Positions 1-7,784 are shown, numbered from the stretch's first letter. The stretch is DNA of 40,684 bases from an uncultured Acidobacteriia bacterium (GCA_903909435.1 CAIVVT010000090.1:1-40684); one strand, 5' to 3'. Notes: generated by a model from the sequence alone, not told the origin. Numbers and translations are program-made.

Positions 1-723
1 ACGAAGTTCGCCGATAGCGTCGGCGGCCAATACGTCCTGATCGATGGCGGCATGATCACGATTGCGAACTCGAACGCCTCGTTGCCGATCGCGCAATTCC
101 AGACGGGCGGGATCATCCTTCAGGACAAGCAGACGGCTCCGCAGTATGCGGTGAAGATCACGCCCTCCTGGGTCAAGGTCGAAAACACGGTCACCGGGCC
201 AGGCATGGCGATCACGGCGACGGGCGCGACGATTGCGCAGGGCTGGTCCGGCGTGACGCCGCTCTACCCAAATGTGGCCATCGGCGCAGCCACGGTCACC
301 ATTTCGGCGAGCGTCACCGCGAACGTATCGATCTCGGCGTCCGGTGGCGGCGCCTCCGTGGGGCTGACCGACGGCACATACAGCGGCTTCCTGGCCACCC
401 AGTGGGGCGGCGGCTTCCAGCATGGACTGGCGCTCGTCAATTCCTCGGGCGTGGGCAGTACCGCGCTTTGCAGCGACAACGGCGTCATCGCAGCCGCTTC
501 CGTTTACGCGAGCCCTGGCGGAACGCTGGAGTTTCACGGCACCATCATTAACTTCGTGGACGCCCCGAAGTTCTCCGCTGCGCAGCCCACCAACGGCGCG
601 GTGAGCGGGACGCTGACCAACTTTCCGACTGGAACAGTTTCGGGCAATCCAAGGGCGTTCGTGAAGATCGTGCTCGCCGACGGCACGCATGCCGTCGTAC
701 CCGCCTGGGCTCTCGCCTGGTAG
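1..723 (+). CDS. Phage-like hypothetical protein, 5' end outside window
   Basis: The frame is open from base 1, so the gene starts before the window; 240 residues are visible up to the TAG at 721. The first in-frame ATG at 52 is probably internal, because the codons before it read as ordinary protein (TKFADSVGGQYVLIDGG). The visible part is rich in Gly, Ala, Thr, Ser and Val with beta-type patterning and no charged clusters, as in virion or tail proteins. I recognise no named domain. It heads a compact same-strand series with 11 bases to the next gene, and position before a fibre-like gene supports a structural phage role, which is inference only. Its middle (TYSGFLATQWGGGFQHG) is the most distinctive stretch to search with. 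Confidence 0.75.
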   Translation, partial: TKFADSVGGQYVLIDGGMITIANSNASLPIAQFQTGGIILQDKQTAPQYAVKITPSWVKVENTVTGPGMAITATGATIAQGWSGVTPLYPNVAIGAATVTISASVTANVSISASGGGASVGLTDGTYSGFLATQWGGGFQHGLALVNSSGVGSTALCSDNGVIAAASVYASPGGTLEFHGTIINFVDAPKFSAAQPTNGAVSGTLTNFPTGTVSGNPRAFVKIVLADGTHAVVPAWALAW

Positions 724-734
724 AAGGAACACTT

Positions 735-965
735 ATGATCACCACAACCACACAGAATGCGGTGGGTGCGCTCGTCGCGGCGGTCGCTGCGGACTTCGAG
801 CCGCAACTCCCCTCCGCCATCAGCGTTCAGATCAACTCGGGCGCCGGAGCAACCAGGAACGTCGCGGTCATTGTCGTGGCCACGGTCGCAGGCACCGACC
901 CACCGGCCAACGGGCAGTATGCGGCGAACTATGTGATCGGCGCGCCGGTGGAGGTGCCCGCATGA
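735..965 (+). CDS. Small phage-like hypothetical protein (76 aa)
   Basis: The ATG at 735 follows an AAGGAA ribosome-binding site about seven bases upstream. The product is 76 residues, neutral, rich in Ala, Val and Thr, with no clear signal peptide or Cys. The sequence (for example VQINSGAGATRNVAVIV) suggests beta strands. The stop overlaps the next start as ATGA, so the two are translationally coupled. I do not recognise the family. Its place in the structural run suggests a small virion component, without direct evidence. Confidence 0.7.
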   Translation: MITTTTQNAVGALVAAVAADFEPQLPSAISVQINSGAGATRNVAVIVVATVAGTDPPANGQYAANYVIGAPVEVPA

Positions 966-1168
966 CGCCCATCGAACTCACCAAGGTCGAGCAGGACATC
1001 CTGAAGGCGCGAAAGTACGCGCTGGATAGCTCCCGCGAAGGCGTGGCGTTCCAGGTCGCCGTCGAGACGATCGTGCAGCGGTATGAGCTTGGGCCGGGTT
1101 GGAGCATCAACGCTAACGACCCGACTCATCTGATTCCGCCCGCAGGCCTGGCCGCTCAGCCCGCCTAA
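962..1168 (+). CDS. Small phage-like hypothetical protein (68 aa)
   Basis: It starts at the ATG at 962, inside the stop of the previous gene (ATGA overlap). A longer frame reaches further upstream but would run through the preceding genes, so the coupled start is preferred. The 68-residue product is mostly helical and charged in its first half (TPIELTKVEQDILKARKYAL), with a Pro/Ala tail. No family is recognised. A helical domain of this size could be a chaperone or connector, but nothing in the sequence proves it. Confidence 0.65.
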   Translation: MTPIELTKVEQDILKARKYALDSSREGVAFQVAVETIVQRYELGPGWSINANDPTHLIPPAGLAAQPA

Positions 1169-1267
1169 CCTCTCAACCCCCATTCCGCCCGCTCCACTCC
1201 GGCGCTTCCGCGCCGCTGCAGGCGGGTACCTCTGACTCAACGTTCGAACCGTTCTCAGGAGAAAACC

Positions 1268-1501
1268 ATGAACTGGAAAAGCGTTCTCAAACTGGTCGCC
1301 AGCGCGTCTGCGGGCGCAGCCGGCCAAATCATCACCACCGGCCTGCAATCCGGCGCGAGCCCGACCACGGGCGCGTTCTGGAGCGGCGTCGGCATCAACA
1401 CCGGCCTCGTCGCGGTGCTGACCCTGCTGGCGCATCTCACGCCCTCGCCAGTCACCCCCGACCCTGTTGCCGCCCCGGCCGAGAAGGCGCAGACCGCCTG
1501 A
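1268..1501 (+). CDS. Small membrane protein, holin-like (77 aa)
   Basis: A strong AGGAG site lies just before the ATG at 1268. The 77-residue product has a basic start (MNWKSVLKL), a glycine- and alanine-rich first half that could be a weak membrane segment, and a clear hydrophobic segment near residues 41-56 (VGINTGLVAVLTLLAHL). A Pro-rich, mildly charged tail follows. Size, one or two membrane segments and position beside a second small membrane protein fit a phage holin or spanin-like role. No endolysin gene is visible nearby, so the lysis assignment is only a suggestion. Confidence 0.6.
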   Translation: MNWKSVLKLVASASAGAAGQIITTGLQSGASPTTGAFWSGVGINTGLVAVLTLLAHLTPSPVTPDPVAAPAEKAQTA

Positions 1502-1504
1502 AAC

Positions 1505-1518
1505 GGGGCTTCGGCCCC
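1505..1518 (+). other. UUCG-tetraloop hairpin between small genes
   Basis: GGGGC (1505-1509), loop TTCG, then GCCCC (1514-1518) makes a perfect five-pair stem closed by the very stable UUCG loop, four bases after the stop at 1501. No T-run follows, so it is a poor intrinsic terminator; it may stabilise or punctuate the transcript. Confidence 0.5.
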
Positions 1519-1545
1519 ACATTCCTCACCAGGAGCAAGAGACAA

Positions 1546-1812
1546 ATGATCCGTCCCGACTTTGCATCCATGACAGATCGCGAGCTCCTGGTGAGCCTGC
1601 TCACGAGCCTTTACGACCTGAAGGAGCACCTGGAGGGCAATGGCAATCCCGGCCTCTGCTTCCAGCGCGGCGAGGAGCTGAATGCCGTTCGTGCGCGCAT
1701 CGCAGTCCTCGAATCCTTCAAGTCCTGGGTGAACGGAGCGATCGCCGCGCTCGGCACCGCCTTGACGGTGGCCCTGGTCACCATCGGGTGGCTGCTGCAG
1801 CGCGGCAAGTAA
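1546..1812 (+). CDS. Small coiled-coil plus C-terminal membrane-anchor protein, XhlA-like (88 aa)
   Basis: The ATG at 1546 is preceded by AGGAG (1531-1535). The 88-residue protein has a polar helical first half (about residues 8-60, with heptad-like Leu spacing), then one hydrophobic segment near residues 63-84 (GAIAALGTALTVALVTIGWL) and a short basic end (QRGK). This layout resembles small phage hemolysin/holin helper proteins of the XhlA type: a cytoplasmic coiled coil and a C-terminal membrane helix. With the 77-residue membrane protein upstream it could form a lysis pair. The family call rests on architecture only. Confidence 0.6.
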   Translation: MIRPDFASMTDRELLVSLLTSLYDLKEHLEGNGNPGLCFQRGEELNAVRARIAVLESFKSWVNGAIAALGTALTVALVTIGWLLQRGK

Positions 1813-1849
1813 CGGCAGTTTGAGGCGCATTGCGCCGGTAGGAGATTCC

Positions 1850-4798
1850 TTGAAGAAACTCATCCTTTTGGGCCTGTTCTTGGCTGCACTGGCCGTGGCG
1901 CAGCCCGCCCTGGTCACGGTCAACGGCCCGATCAATAACACCGACGGCACCGGCTTCACCGGGCGCATGACGGTCTCGAACCCGCGCCTGCTGTGCCTGG
2001 GCGTGGCCATTCCCGCAGCATCGCGCAACTACACCATCACTGCTGGTGTAGTTTCACCAATGCTGCAGCTGTATGCGCTGGGCGCCTGCACTCCGGGCTA
2101 CTCCTACACCGTGGTGTACCAGGGCACGGAGCGCACGACGGCCTTCTGGAGTATTCCGGCCACTCCGCTGACCACCACCGTGGCTGCTGTGGAGATGCAG
2201 GGGCCGCTCCCGCCCAACATGCAAATTAGCCTGAACCAGCTGCAACCTGGCACGCTGGCGTTCCAGGTCCCGACCTGGAGCGGCAGTGCGTGGGGCCTGG
2301 CCATCCCCAGCGGCGGGGGCGGCAGCGTGAACAGCGTCAACGGCCAGACCGGCGCGGTCGTGCTGGGCAACGGCTTCGTCGGCCTGAGCCCGGCCTGGTC
2401 GGGCGGCACGCTCAATATCCCGCTTTCGAGCACGGCCAGTGTGACTGCCGGGCTGGTTACGAACGCGGAGCACCTCTATTGGGACGCCAAGCAGGCCGCC
2501 ATTACGTTGGGTACAACCGCGCAATATCTGCGCGGCGATTTGTCCCTGGCGGCGTTTCCGACGATCCCTTCAAATACCTCGCAGATCAGCGAATCGGGCA
2601 ATCTGTATTTCACGAATCCTCGGGTTACGGCCGCGATGGCCGGCCTGTACCAGTCGCCGATCACCCTCGGCACGACCGCACAGTATTTGCGGGGTGATCT
2701 CTCGCTTGCAGCCTTCCCGGCCGTGCTCACCAATCCGATGACCACCGCCGGGGACATGCTGGTCGGCGGCGCGGCGGGTGCGCTGACGCGGCTGGCGGTC
2801 CCGGGCAACGGGACTTGGTGCCCGAACTGGTCGACCGGCGTCGTGACACTCATCACTTGCCCCGGCGCGGGGGGCGGCATCTCCTCGATCGGGCTGACCG
2901 CTCCGGCCGCCTTCACTGTGACCGGCTCGCCCCTCATAGCGAACGGCACACTGGCCATTTCCGGCGCGGGCACGGCGGCGCAGTATGTTCTCGGCACCGG
3001 CGCTCTAGCAACGTTCCCGACCACCTGGGCCTACGGCTCGATCACGGGTACGCCGACAATCCCGGTCGCGAGCTCCACCACTCCGGTGATGGATGGCGTC
3101 GGAGCGATTGGGTCGCTCGCGACATTCGCGAAGGCCGATCACATCCATCCTTCCGACACAACCAGGCAAGCGACCATCACGGGAGCTCCCGGGACCTGGC
3201 CCGCGACCTGGGCATGGGGCTCGCTCTCGGGAGTCCCTTCCATCGCGAACACTGTAAACGGCGTTACTGGCGCCGTCGTGCTTGGCAACGGCTTCTCCGG
3301 CCTCACCCCGGCTTGGAGTGCCGGAACGCTGAACATCCCGATGGCCAGCGCGGCCTCTGTCACCGCAGGCCTACTCAGCAACGCGGATTACACCACCTTT
3401 GGTGCGAAGCAGGCCGCCATCACTACGGGAACCCAGGACCAGCTGATCTCCGGGCTTCTCGGCCTGAAGTCTCTGGTGAACTGCGCCGGCGCACTGGCGT
3501 ATTCCACCACCACGCATCTCTTCACGTGCGGGGCATTGCCCACGGTGGCCTCGACCACTTCGGCGCTGAAGGGGGACGGCGCTGGAAACGCGGTGGCCGT
3601 GACCGGCACCGGAACCTACTGTGTCCACGTGGACGGGTCGAGCGCGGTGTGCGGCGGTGGGGCGACTGTGGCGACGACGTCTGCTGTCCTGAAGGGCGAT
3701 GGCGCGGGCAACGCGGTGGCCGCCACGCCGGGAGCGGACTTTCAAGCGGCGTTGGGATTCACGGCCGAGAACGCAGCGAACAAGGGCCTGGCCAACGGCT
3801 ACGCCGGCTTGAACGCGAGCAGCGATGTGCCCATCGCGAATCTCCCGGTCACCGGGGCGGGGACGACAGTTCCGACCCTGGACACGACACCCACGGTGGG
3901 TAACTGCCTGAACTGGTCGGCCAATGGCGTCCACGACTCGGGCTCCGCCTGTGGCGCCGGGGGCGGGGGTGATGTCTACCAGGCCAATAGCAACACCTTC
4001 CTGAACGGCACCACGCAGACCTTCACCGCTTCGAGCACTGCGCCGGTTCGCCCCAGTATCAACATCGGCTCGGCCATCACTACGGACCCATCGGGGCCTG
4101 TGGCGGGCGATCTGTGGCTGAATGGGACGGGCCTGAAGTACCGCGGAGCGGCTACGACGTACCTCCTTGCTGCATCCAATTTGTCCAATACCTGGACCGC
4201 GCTGCAAAACTTCACCTCAGCGATCAAGTTCAACTCCGGCACCACAGGCGCTGGCTACATTACGCCATCGGCAGCCTACACGGGGTCGACCGATGGGTAC
4301 TTCAACCGGAGCACGAACGCGAATCACGGCTTCGGTGCATCCGGCACGCCGTCTCTCATGGAGATGTACGACACGCTGGCGCCTTCCGGCACGGGGCAGA
4401 AACTCGGCGTCCAACCCATTTCCTTCTCGACGGGAGGCTCGCTCGCGAACACTGTAGCGAGCGTCAGTCTCGCGGCTGCCCCTGGATCGACCGTGGGCCA
4501 GATGTGGGAGGTGTCCGGCACCGTAATCTTTACGGGCACCATCACCTGCTCGGCCGGCACATTTGCGGCGACCCTCACTTGGACCGATGGGCGAGGCACA
4601 AACTCCTACAGTCCGGTCAGCATCGCTTACGGCAGCCTTTCCTCGGCGGCGGCCAGTGGAACCACGCTGGGGGGTCAGTACAACTTCAGCTTCCAGTTTG
4701 TGCAGCGGTCCGCAGTTGCGCCGACGTTTGCGACGTCGCTGCCCACCTGTACGGCGCTGCCCTACGACTGGTTCGTTTCCGCACGAAGGCTTGGATAA
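1850..4798 (+). CDS. Repetitive tail-fibre-like protein with a Sec signal peptide (982 aa)
   Basis: The start is taken as TTG at 1850: AGGAG sits five bases before it, and it yields a clean signal peptide (KKLILLGLFLAALAVAQP). Another TTG at 1820 is in frame but lacks a site. After a transthyretin/Ig-like N-terminal part, the body is built of phage tail-fibre repeats: NSVNGQTGAVVL near residue 160 and a second copy near 466, SVTAG-LxxNA units, a 20-residue unit repeated exactly, and two KGDGAGNAVA units. Gly-rich linkers separate modules. The last ~120 residues form a domain that recurs in the next gene. Role inferred: receptor-binding or surface adhesion fibre. Tail fibres normally lack signal peptides, so it may instead be an exported adhesin derived from a fibre. 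Confidence 0.75.
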   Translation: MKKLILLGLFLAALAVAQPALVTVNGPINNTDGTGFTGRMTVSNPRLLCLGVAIPAASRNYTITAGVVSPMLQLYALGACTPGYSYTVVYQGTERTTAFWSIPATPLTTTVAAVEMQGPLPPNMQISLNQLQPGTLAFQVPTWSGSAWGLAIPSGGGGSVNSVNGQTGAVVLGNGFVGLSPAWSGGTLNIPLSSTASVTAGLVTNAEHLYWDAKQAAITLGTTAQYLRGDLSLAAFPTIPSNTSQISESGNLYFTNPRVTAAMAGLYQSPITLGTTAQYLRGDLSLAAFPAVLTNPMTTAGDMLVGGAAGALTRLAVPGNGTWCPNWSTGVVTLITCPGAGGGISSIGLTAPAAFTVTGSPLIANGTLAISGAGTAAQYVLGTGALATFPTTWAYGSITGTPTIPVASSTTPVMDGVGAIGSLATFAKADHIHPSDTTRQATITGAPGTWPATWAWGSLSGVPSIANTVNGVTGAVVLGNGFSGLTPAWSAGTLNIPMASAASVTAGLLSNADYTTFGAKQAAITTGTQDQLISGLLGLKSLVNCAGALAYSTTTHLFTCGALPTVASTTSALKGDGAGNAVAVTGTGTYCVHVDGSSAVCGGGATVATTSAVLKGDGAGNAVAATPGADFQAALGFTAENAANKGLANGYAGLNASSDVPIANLPVTGAGTTVPTLDTTPTVGNCLNWSANGVHDSGSACGAGGGGDVYQANSNTFLNGTTQTFTASSTAPVRPSINIGSAITTDPSGPVAGDLWLNGTGLKYRGAATTYLLAASNLSNTWTALQNFTSAIKFNSGTTGAGYITPSAAYTGSTDGYFNRSTNANHGFGASGTPSLMEMYDTLAPSGTGQKLGVQPISFSTGGSLANTVASVSLAAAPGSTVGQMWEVSGTVIFTGTITCSAGTFAATLTWTDGRGTNSYSPVSIAYGSLSSAAASGTTLGGQYNFSFQFVQRSAVAPTFATSLPTCTALPYDWFVSARRLG
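2501..2719 (+). repeat. Exact 20-residue repeat encoded by strongly diverged DNA
   Basis: Bases 2501-2560 and 2660-2719 encode the same 20 residues (starting ITLGTTAQYL). Comparing codons by eye, 16 of 20 differ, all synonymously, and none changes an amino acid. The spacer of 99 bases encodes a different, fibre-like segment. Confidence 0.85.
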
Positions 4799-4800
4799 CT

Positions 4801-5271
4801 ATGAAACTCATTTCGATTGCTCTGCTCGTCCTTCTCTCGTTCGCCATGCTCGGATCGTCCGATCCACCACAGGCCACGTCGTGGAATCAGGCCGTTGTGA
4901 CCATCGCTGGCGCGACTTCAACCGCAGTCTCTGCGTTCCCACTGGTCACACCACCGGACACGAACCTGCACGCCTGGCTCGTCACTGGGACCATCGGGAT
5001 TGCATCCTCCAGCGGTTGCACGGCCGGCGCGGCCAGCGTCACCTTCAATTGGACGGACCCTCGCGGAGTGAACTCTTACAAGCCGGTCAATGTGGGGTAT
5101 GCCTCGGCGGTGGCCACGCCCGCCAGCGGATCGAGTCTGGGATCCCAGGTGATGATCGGGCCGCTGACTTTGTTCACGTCCACGACCGATCCGATCACCG
5201 CGAGCACGACGGTTCCGGCCTGCGCGAGCTTCACCTATGGCTATGCGATCACGGTGAGCCAGTTGTACTGA
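4801..5271 (+). CDS. Secreted protein duplicating the fibre's C-terminal domain (156 aa)
   Basis: The ATG at 4801 begins two bases after the fibre stop. The N-terminus (MKLISIALLVLLSFAMLGSS) is a signal peptide. The rest aligns with the last ~120 residues of the preceding protein: NWTDPRGVNSYKPVNVGY here against TWTDGRGTNSYSPVSIAY there, followed by matching SGSSLGSQ / SGTTLGGQ and conserved Cys near the end (VPACASF / LPTCTAL). Two conserved Cys pairs suggest disulfides, consistent with export. It is therefore a free copy of the fibre's terminal domain, perhaps a decoy, cap or subunit. The function is unknown and the family not recognised. Confidence 0.75.
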   Translation: MKLISIALLVLLSFAMLGSSDPPQATSWNQAVVTIAGATSTAVSAFPLVTPPDTNLHAWLVTGTIGIASSSGCTAGAASVTFNWTDPRGVNSYKPVNVGYASAVATPASGSSLGSQVMIGPLTLFTSTTDPITASTTVPACASFTYGYAITVSQLY

Positions 5272-5310
5272 GGCCTAAAGGAAGGAACGTCATCCCAATC
5301 ACCGATCATC

Positions 5311-5328
5311 TTCTTCTGCTTCTTCTGC
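5311..5328 (+). repeat. Perfect 9-bp tandem repeat upstream of the HTH-NYN pair
   Basis: TTCTTCTGC occurs at 5311-5319 and again at 5320-5328 with no spacer, in a pyrimidine-rich stretch that is clearly less GC-rich than the flanking genes. Confidence 0.7.
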
Positions 5329-5335
5329 ATTCATT

Positions 5336-5355
5336 ACACAAAGTGCATTTTGTGT
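5336..5355. promoter_or_regulatory. Inverted repeat, possible operator for the HTH protein
   Basis: ACACAAA (5336-5342) and TTTGTGT (5349-5355) form a perfect seven-base inverted repeat around GTGCAT. It lies 55 bases before the start at 5410, next to AT-rich bases (TATTGTATTG) that could hold a -10 element. A DNA-binding protein is the first gene downstream, so self-regulation is plausible but unproven. Confidence 0.4.
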
Positions 5356-5409
5356 GAATCGTATTGTATTGCACGATCAAATCGAGTAAGGTGGGGAAGT
5401 GAGGAAATC

Positions 5410-6120
5410 ATGAGATCGAAGTTCGAGTGGCAAAAGCGTGTCCACATTGGCAGCGAAGCCAGTGAGCAGATGCAGTTCGTCGAATACAAGGAGTGCATAC
5501 TGCCTCTTCCGAAGGAGGAAGGTGAGGTGTTCACGGCGCTGATCGCCAGGATTCAACGCGAACAACTCCCCGAAGATGGGATCGAGATCACGGGTGTCGA
5601 TGCGTTGTACTTCCCTGCGCTTTACCTTGAGGTGCGGCACTGCCACCAAGTTCGAGTAGCTGGCTGTATCCCGCTAGCCCTATCCAACACGGAGGGGTCC
5701 TCGTGGATCTCTCGTACATTCCCAGGGAGGGACCTCGAGTACTTTACCGGGGACCAGGAGGAACTGTCCGTCGATCCGGAACGCGCGGAACGACAAGAGC
5801 TCCGGAAGGCCGCCAAAAAGAAGTTCTTCGAATTGGACGGAGAGTATTGCTTCGAGGATGCGGAGGATGTCGTCCGAGGCTTCATCAAGGACGTTGTCTC
5901 CGGCCTGCGAGCGGACGCGTTTAAATTCCAAGAGACCTTCGGGGGTGATGTTCTCAGCGTCACCGAGGTTGCGGAACTCTTCGGCGTGCCAAGAAACACC
6001 GTTCTGAACTGGATCAAGAATGGTGGCCTAAAGGCTTTCCGGCTGGGCTCCAAGTGGATGATCGAGCGGAAGGATCTGGCCGCCGCAATGGAACAAGCCA
6101 AGGGCCACGCGGGAGCATGA
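5410..6120 (+). CDS. Protein with C-terminal excisionase-type helix-turn-helix (236 aa)
   Basis: The start is ATG 5410, preceded by GAGGAAA; a GTG at 5350 would extend the frame into the putative operator. Residues 182-228 form an excisionase/MerR-like HTH (LSVTEVAELFGVPRNTVLNW, then the wing GLKAFRLGSKWMIE). The first ~180 residues are acidic, contain a likely coiled segment around 120-140 (ERAERQELRKAAKKKFFEL), and match no family I know. Its stop overlaps the next start (ATGA), so it is made together with a NYN nuclease. Likely roles are DNA targeting or repression for that partner. Excisionase alone is less likely, because the N-terminal domain is far larger than in classic Xis proteins. 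Confidence 0.75.
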   Translation: MRSKFEWQKRVHIGSEASEQMQFVEYKECILPLPKEEGEVFTALIARIQREQLPEDGIEITGVDALYFPALYLEVRHCHQVRVAGCIPLALSNTEGSSWISRTFPGRDLEYFTGDQEELSVDPERAERQELRKAAKKKFFELDGEYCFEDAEDVVRGFIKDVVSGLRADAFKFQETFGGDVLSVTEVAELFGVPRNTVLNWIKNGGLKAFRLGSKWMIERKDLAAAMEQAKGHAGA

Positions 6121-6881
6121 GACCCTTGAATGACTCTGGCGTCCTGCGCACCGGCATCTTCATCGACGGCCGCTTTCTAGAGGTCGTTAGAGATAATTGT
6201 CGCCGCGACCGAAAGCAGTGCCCGACGCTGAGCGAGTTCGTACAACTTGTAAGTGCCACAGTACTGAGATGGTGCCCGGATAATAGCGTCCGAGTCGACG
6301 CCATTGAGGTTCACTGGTTCGCTGGCGAATTCAAGGAAGCTCAGGCCAGGAAACGATGGAGAGACGATCCTCGTGAGCTTGAGCGCCATCTCAGCAAAGA
6401 ATGCAAATTGCAGCAAGAACTGAGCGAGGCTGGCATAATCCAACATCGCCGGGACATGCAGCCACGTAATGGGCCCCAAGAGGACAACTGGAGTGAGAAG
6501 GGCATCGACACGTGGCTGCTCGCGGAAGCACTCGATTTCGCCGAAACGTTTAAGCCGGACGCTATGGTGCTCGTCGCTTGCGATGGTGATCATATCACGC
6601 TGCTGGAATGGATGAGGAAACGCCAGATTGCCACCATTCTGGTGTACTACGACTCTCCTGAAGATGGGGGGCGAGACACATTGCGCACCCAGACGCATTG
6701 GTGGTTGAAGAAATTCGCAACTCAGTCCTTCATGATTGACTTACGCGATGGTTTTGCGCTGCGCTCGCAAGATGACATGGACCAGGCGAAATGCGCAAGC
6801 GTCGAAAGAGCATTTCGATTTCGACACGAACAGGCTGGGATCCGGCCATGTCCGGGAGTGCCTTTCAAGTCGCTCAATTGA
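6117..6881 (+). CDS. NYN domain (PIN-like) nuclease (254 aa)
   Basis: ATG 6117 overlaps the preceding stop. The protein matches the NYN/LabA-like branch of the PIN nuclease fold. The first acidic residue lies in strand 1 (GIFIDGRFL, D17), the second in KGIDTWLLAEAL (D131), and the last cluster in LVACDGDHITLLEW (D156, D158), followed by ATILVYYDS. These carboxylates bind the divalent metal in related RNases, so an active ribonuclease is expected. Residues 70-125 form a long charged insertion. The C-terminal ~60 residues are basic with Trp-Trp and may bind nucleic acid. Pairing with an HTH partner suggests a regulated RNase, toxin or defence effector. The domain call is firm, the biological role is inference. 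Confidence 0.8.
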   Translation: MRPLNDSGVLRTGIFIDGRFLEVVRDNCRRDRKQCPTLSEFVQLVSATVLRWCPDNSVRVDAIEVHWFAGEFKEAQARKRWRDDPRELERHLSKECKLQQELSEAGIIQHRRDMQPRNGPQEDNWSEKGIDTWLLAEALDFAETFKPDAMVLVACDGDHITLLEWMRKRQIATILVYYDSPEDGGRDTLRTQTHWWLKKFATQSFMIDLRDGFALRSQDDMDQAKCASVERAFRFRHEQAGIRPCPGVPFKSLN

Positions 6882-6910
6882 GATGTTCACCGCCGTCATC
6901 TGGAACGACA

Positions 6911-6934
6911 GAGCCCGGCATCGCTGCCGGGCTC
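6911..6934. terminator. Strong hairpin between convergent genes, likely bidirectional terminator
   Basis: GAGCCCGGCA (6911-6920), loop TCGC, TGCCGGGCTC (6925-6934): a perfect ten-pair GC-rich stem between the NYN stop at 6881 and the minus-strand stop at 6957. The T-tracts on both sides are weak, but position between two converging operons argues for termination. Confidence 0.65.
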
Positions 6935-6956
6935 CGTTCTCATTCAAAGGGCGTTT

Positions 6957-7604
6957 TTACTTGCTGATGGCGTAGACGCGGGCGTGATCTCCTTCCCGGC
7001 GCGTGCTGGTGATCACGTGGCCGTGCTTGCTGGCGAGCGTCGAGATGAAGCCTCTCACAGAGTGCTTTTGCCACAGCGTCTCGGCCATTATCTCTTCCAA
7101 AGTCACGCCGCCCTCGCGTTCGAGCAGGGCGAGCACCTTGGCCTTACGCGTTCCTTCGCGCTGCCTGGGTTCAGGCGCGTCGTCAGTGCCGGTAGCGTCC
7201 TTGGTTGCCTGCGCCTGGGCGGGCGCCTTGGAGGCCGTGCGCGCGGGTTTGGCCGGTTTCGTCGCGCTCGCCGTCTCCTGCTGGGCCCGGAGCATGTCTT
7301 GCTCCGCGATCTTCATCTCCTCTTCGAGCGTCTCTCCCAGGCGCTGGGCGGCGTTCCAGATTCGAGCCACGGCACTCTTGCGATCCGTGAAGCGTTTGAC
7401 CTCCTTCAGTTCTGCGAAGGGCGGCGCGCCGGCGAAGCCGTTCCAGATGTCAATCATGCGGCTGGCGGGCCACACGGATGTGGCTTCCGTGAGTTGGGCC
7501 TCTGTGTCAAATGCCGTGCCGTATGTGCCGGCTTCTTTGAGGGCGGCATCCGCGTCGGGGTGCACTGCCAGGTTGTTGTCCGTATTGATGCTGTAAGTGG
7601 GCAT
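6957..7604 (-). CDS. DUF3489 domain protein (215 aa)
   Basis: The start is ATG at 7604 with AAGGAA upstream. The C-terminal ~75 residues are the DUF3489 pattern: REGTRKAKVLALLEREGGV, then TLEEIMAETLWQKHSVRGFI and a basic wing ending RVYAISK. This is a winged-helix-like fold likely to bind DNA. The middle (about 105-145) is an Ala/Lys/Pro-rich linker. The first ~100 residues contain a segment seen in related proteins (IWNGFAGAPPFAELKEVKRF), possibly helical. Genes of this family often travel with site-specific recombinases. Here it is last in the recombinase-ParB-ParB series, 180 bases behind, perhaps with its own promoter. The biochemical role is unknown. Confidence 0.8.
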   Translation of the reverse strand: MPTYSINTDNNLAVHPDADAALKEAGTYGTAFDTEAQLTEATSVWPASRMIDIWNGFAGAPPFAELKEVKRFTDRKSAVARIWNAAQRLGETLEEEMKIAEQDMLRAQQETASATKPAKPARTASKAPAQAQATKDATGTDDAPEPRQREGTRKAKVLALLEREGGVTLEEIMAETLWQKHSVRGFISTLASKHGHVITSTRREGDHARVYAISK

Positions 7605-7784
7605 GTGTGTTCCTTGGTGCGTTCAGGTTCGTTCCTGCGCACCTAGATTCATCACTTCTCTCGTGTGGCTATGCAAGGGATTGTTCCGCGATCACGCATT
7701 GAACCAGCAAAGCGCGAATAGGCGTAACGGAAGCCGGGCACCGATGGTGGATCTTCACACCTCTTCAGCGGCCCGCGACGGTTC

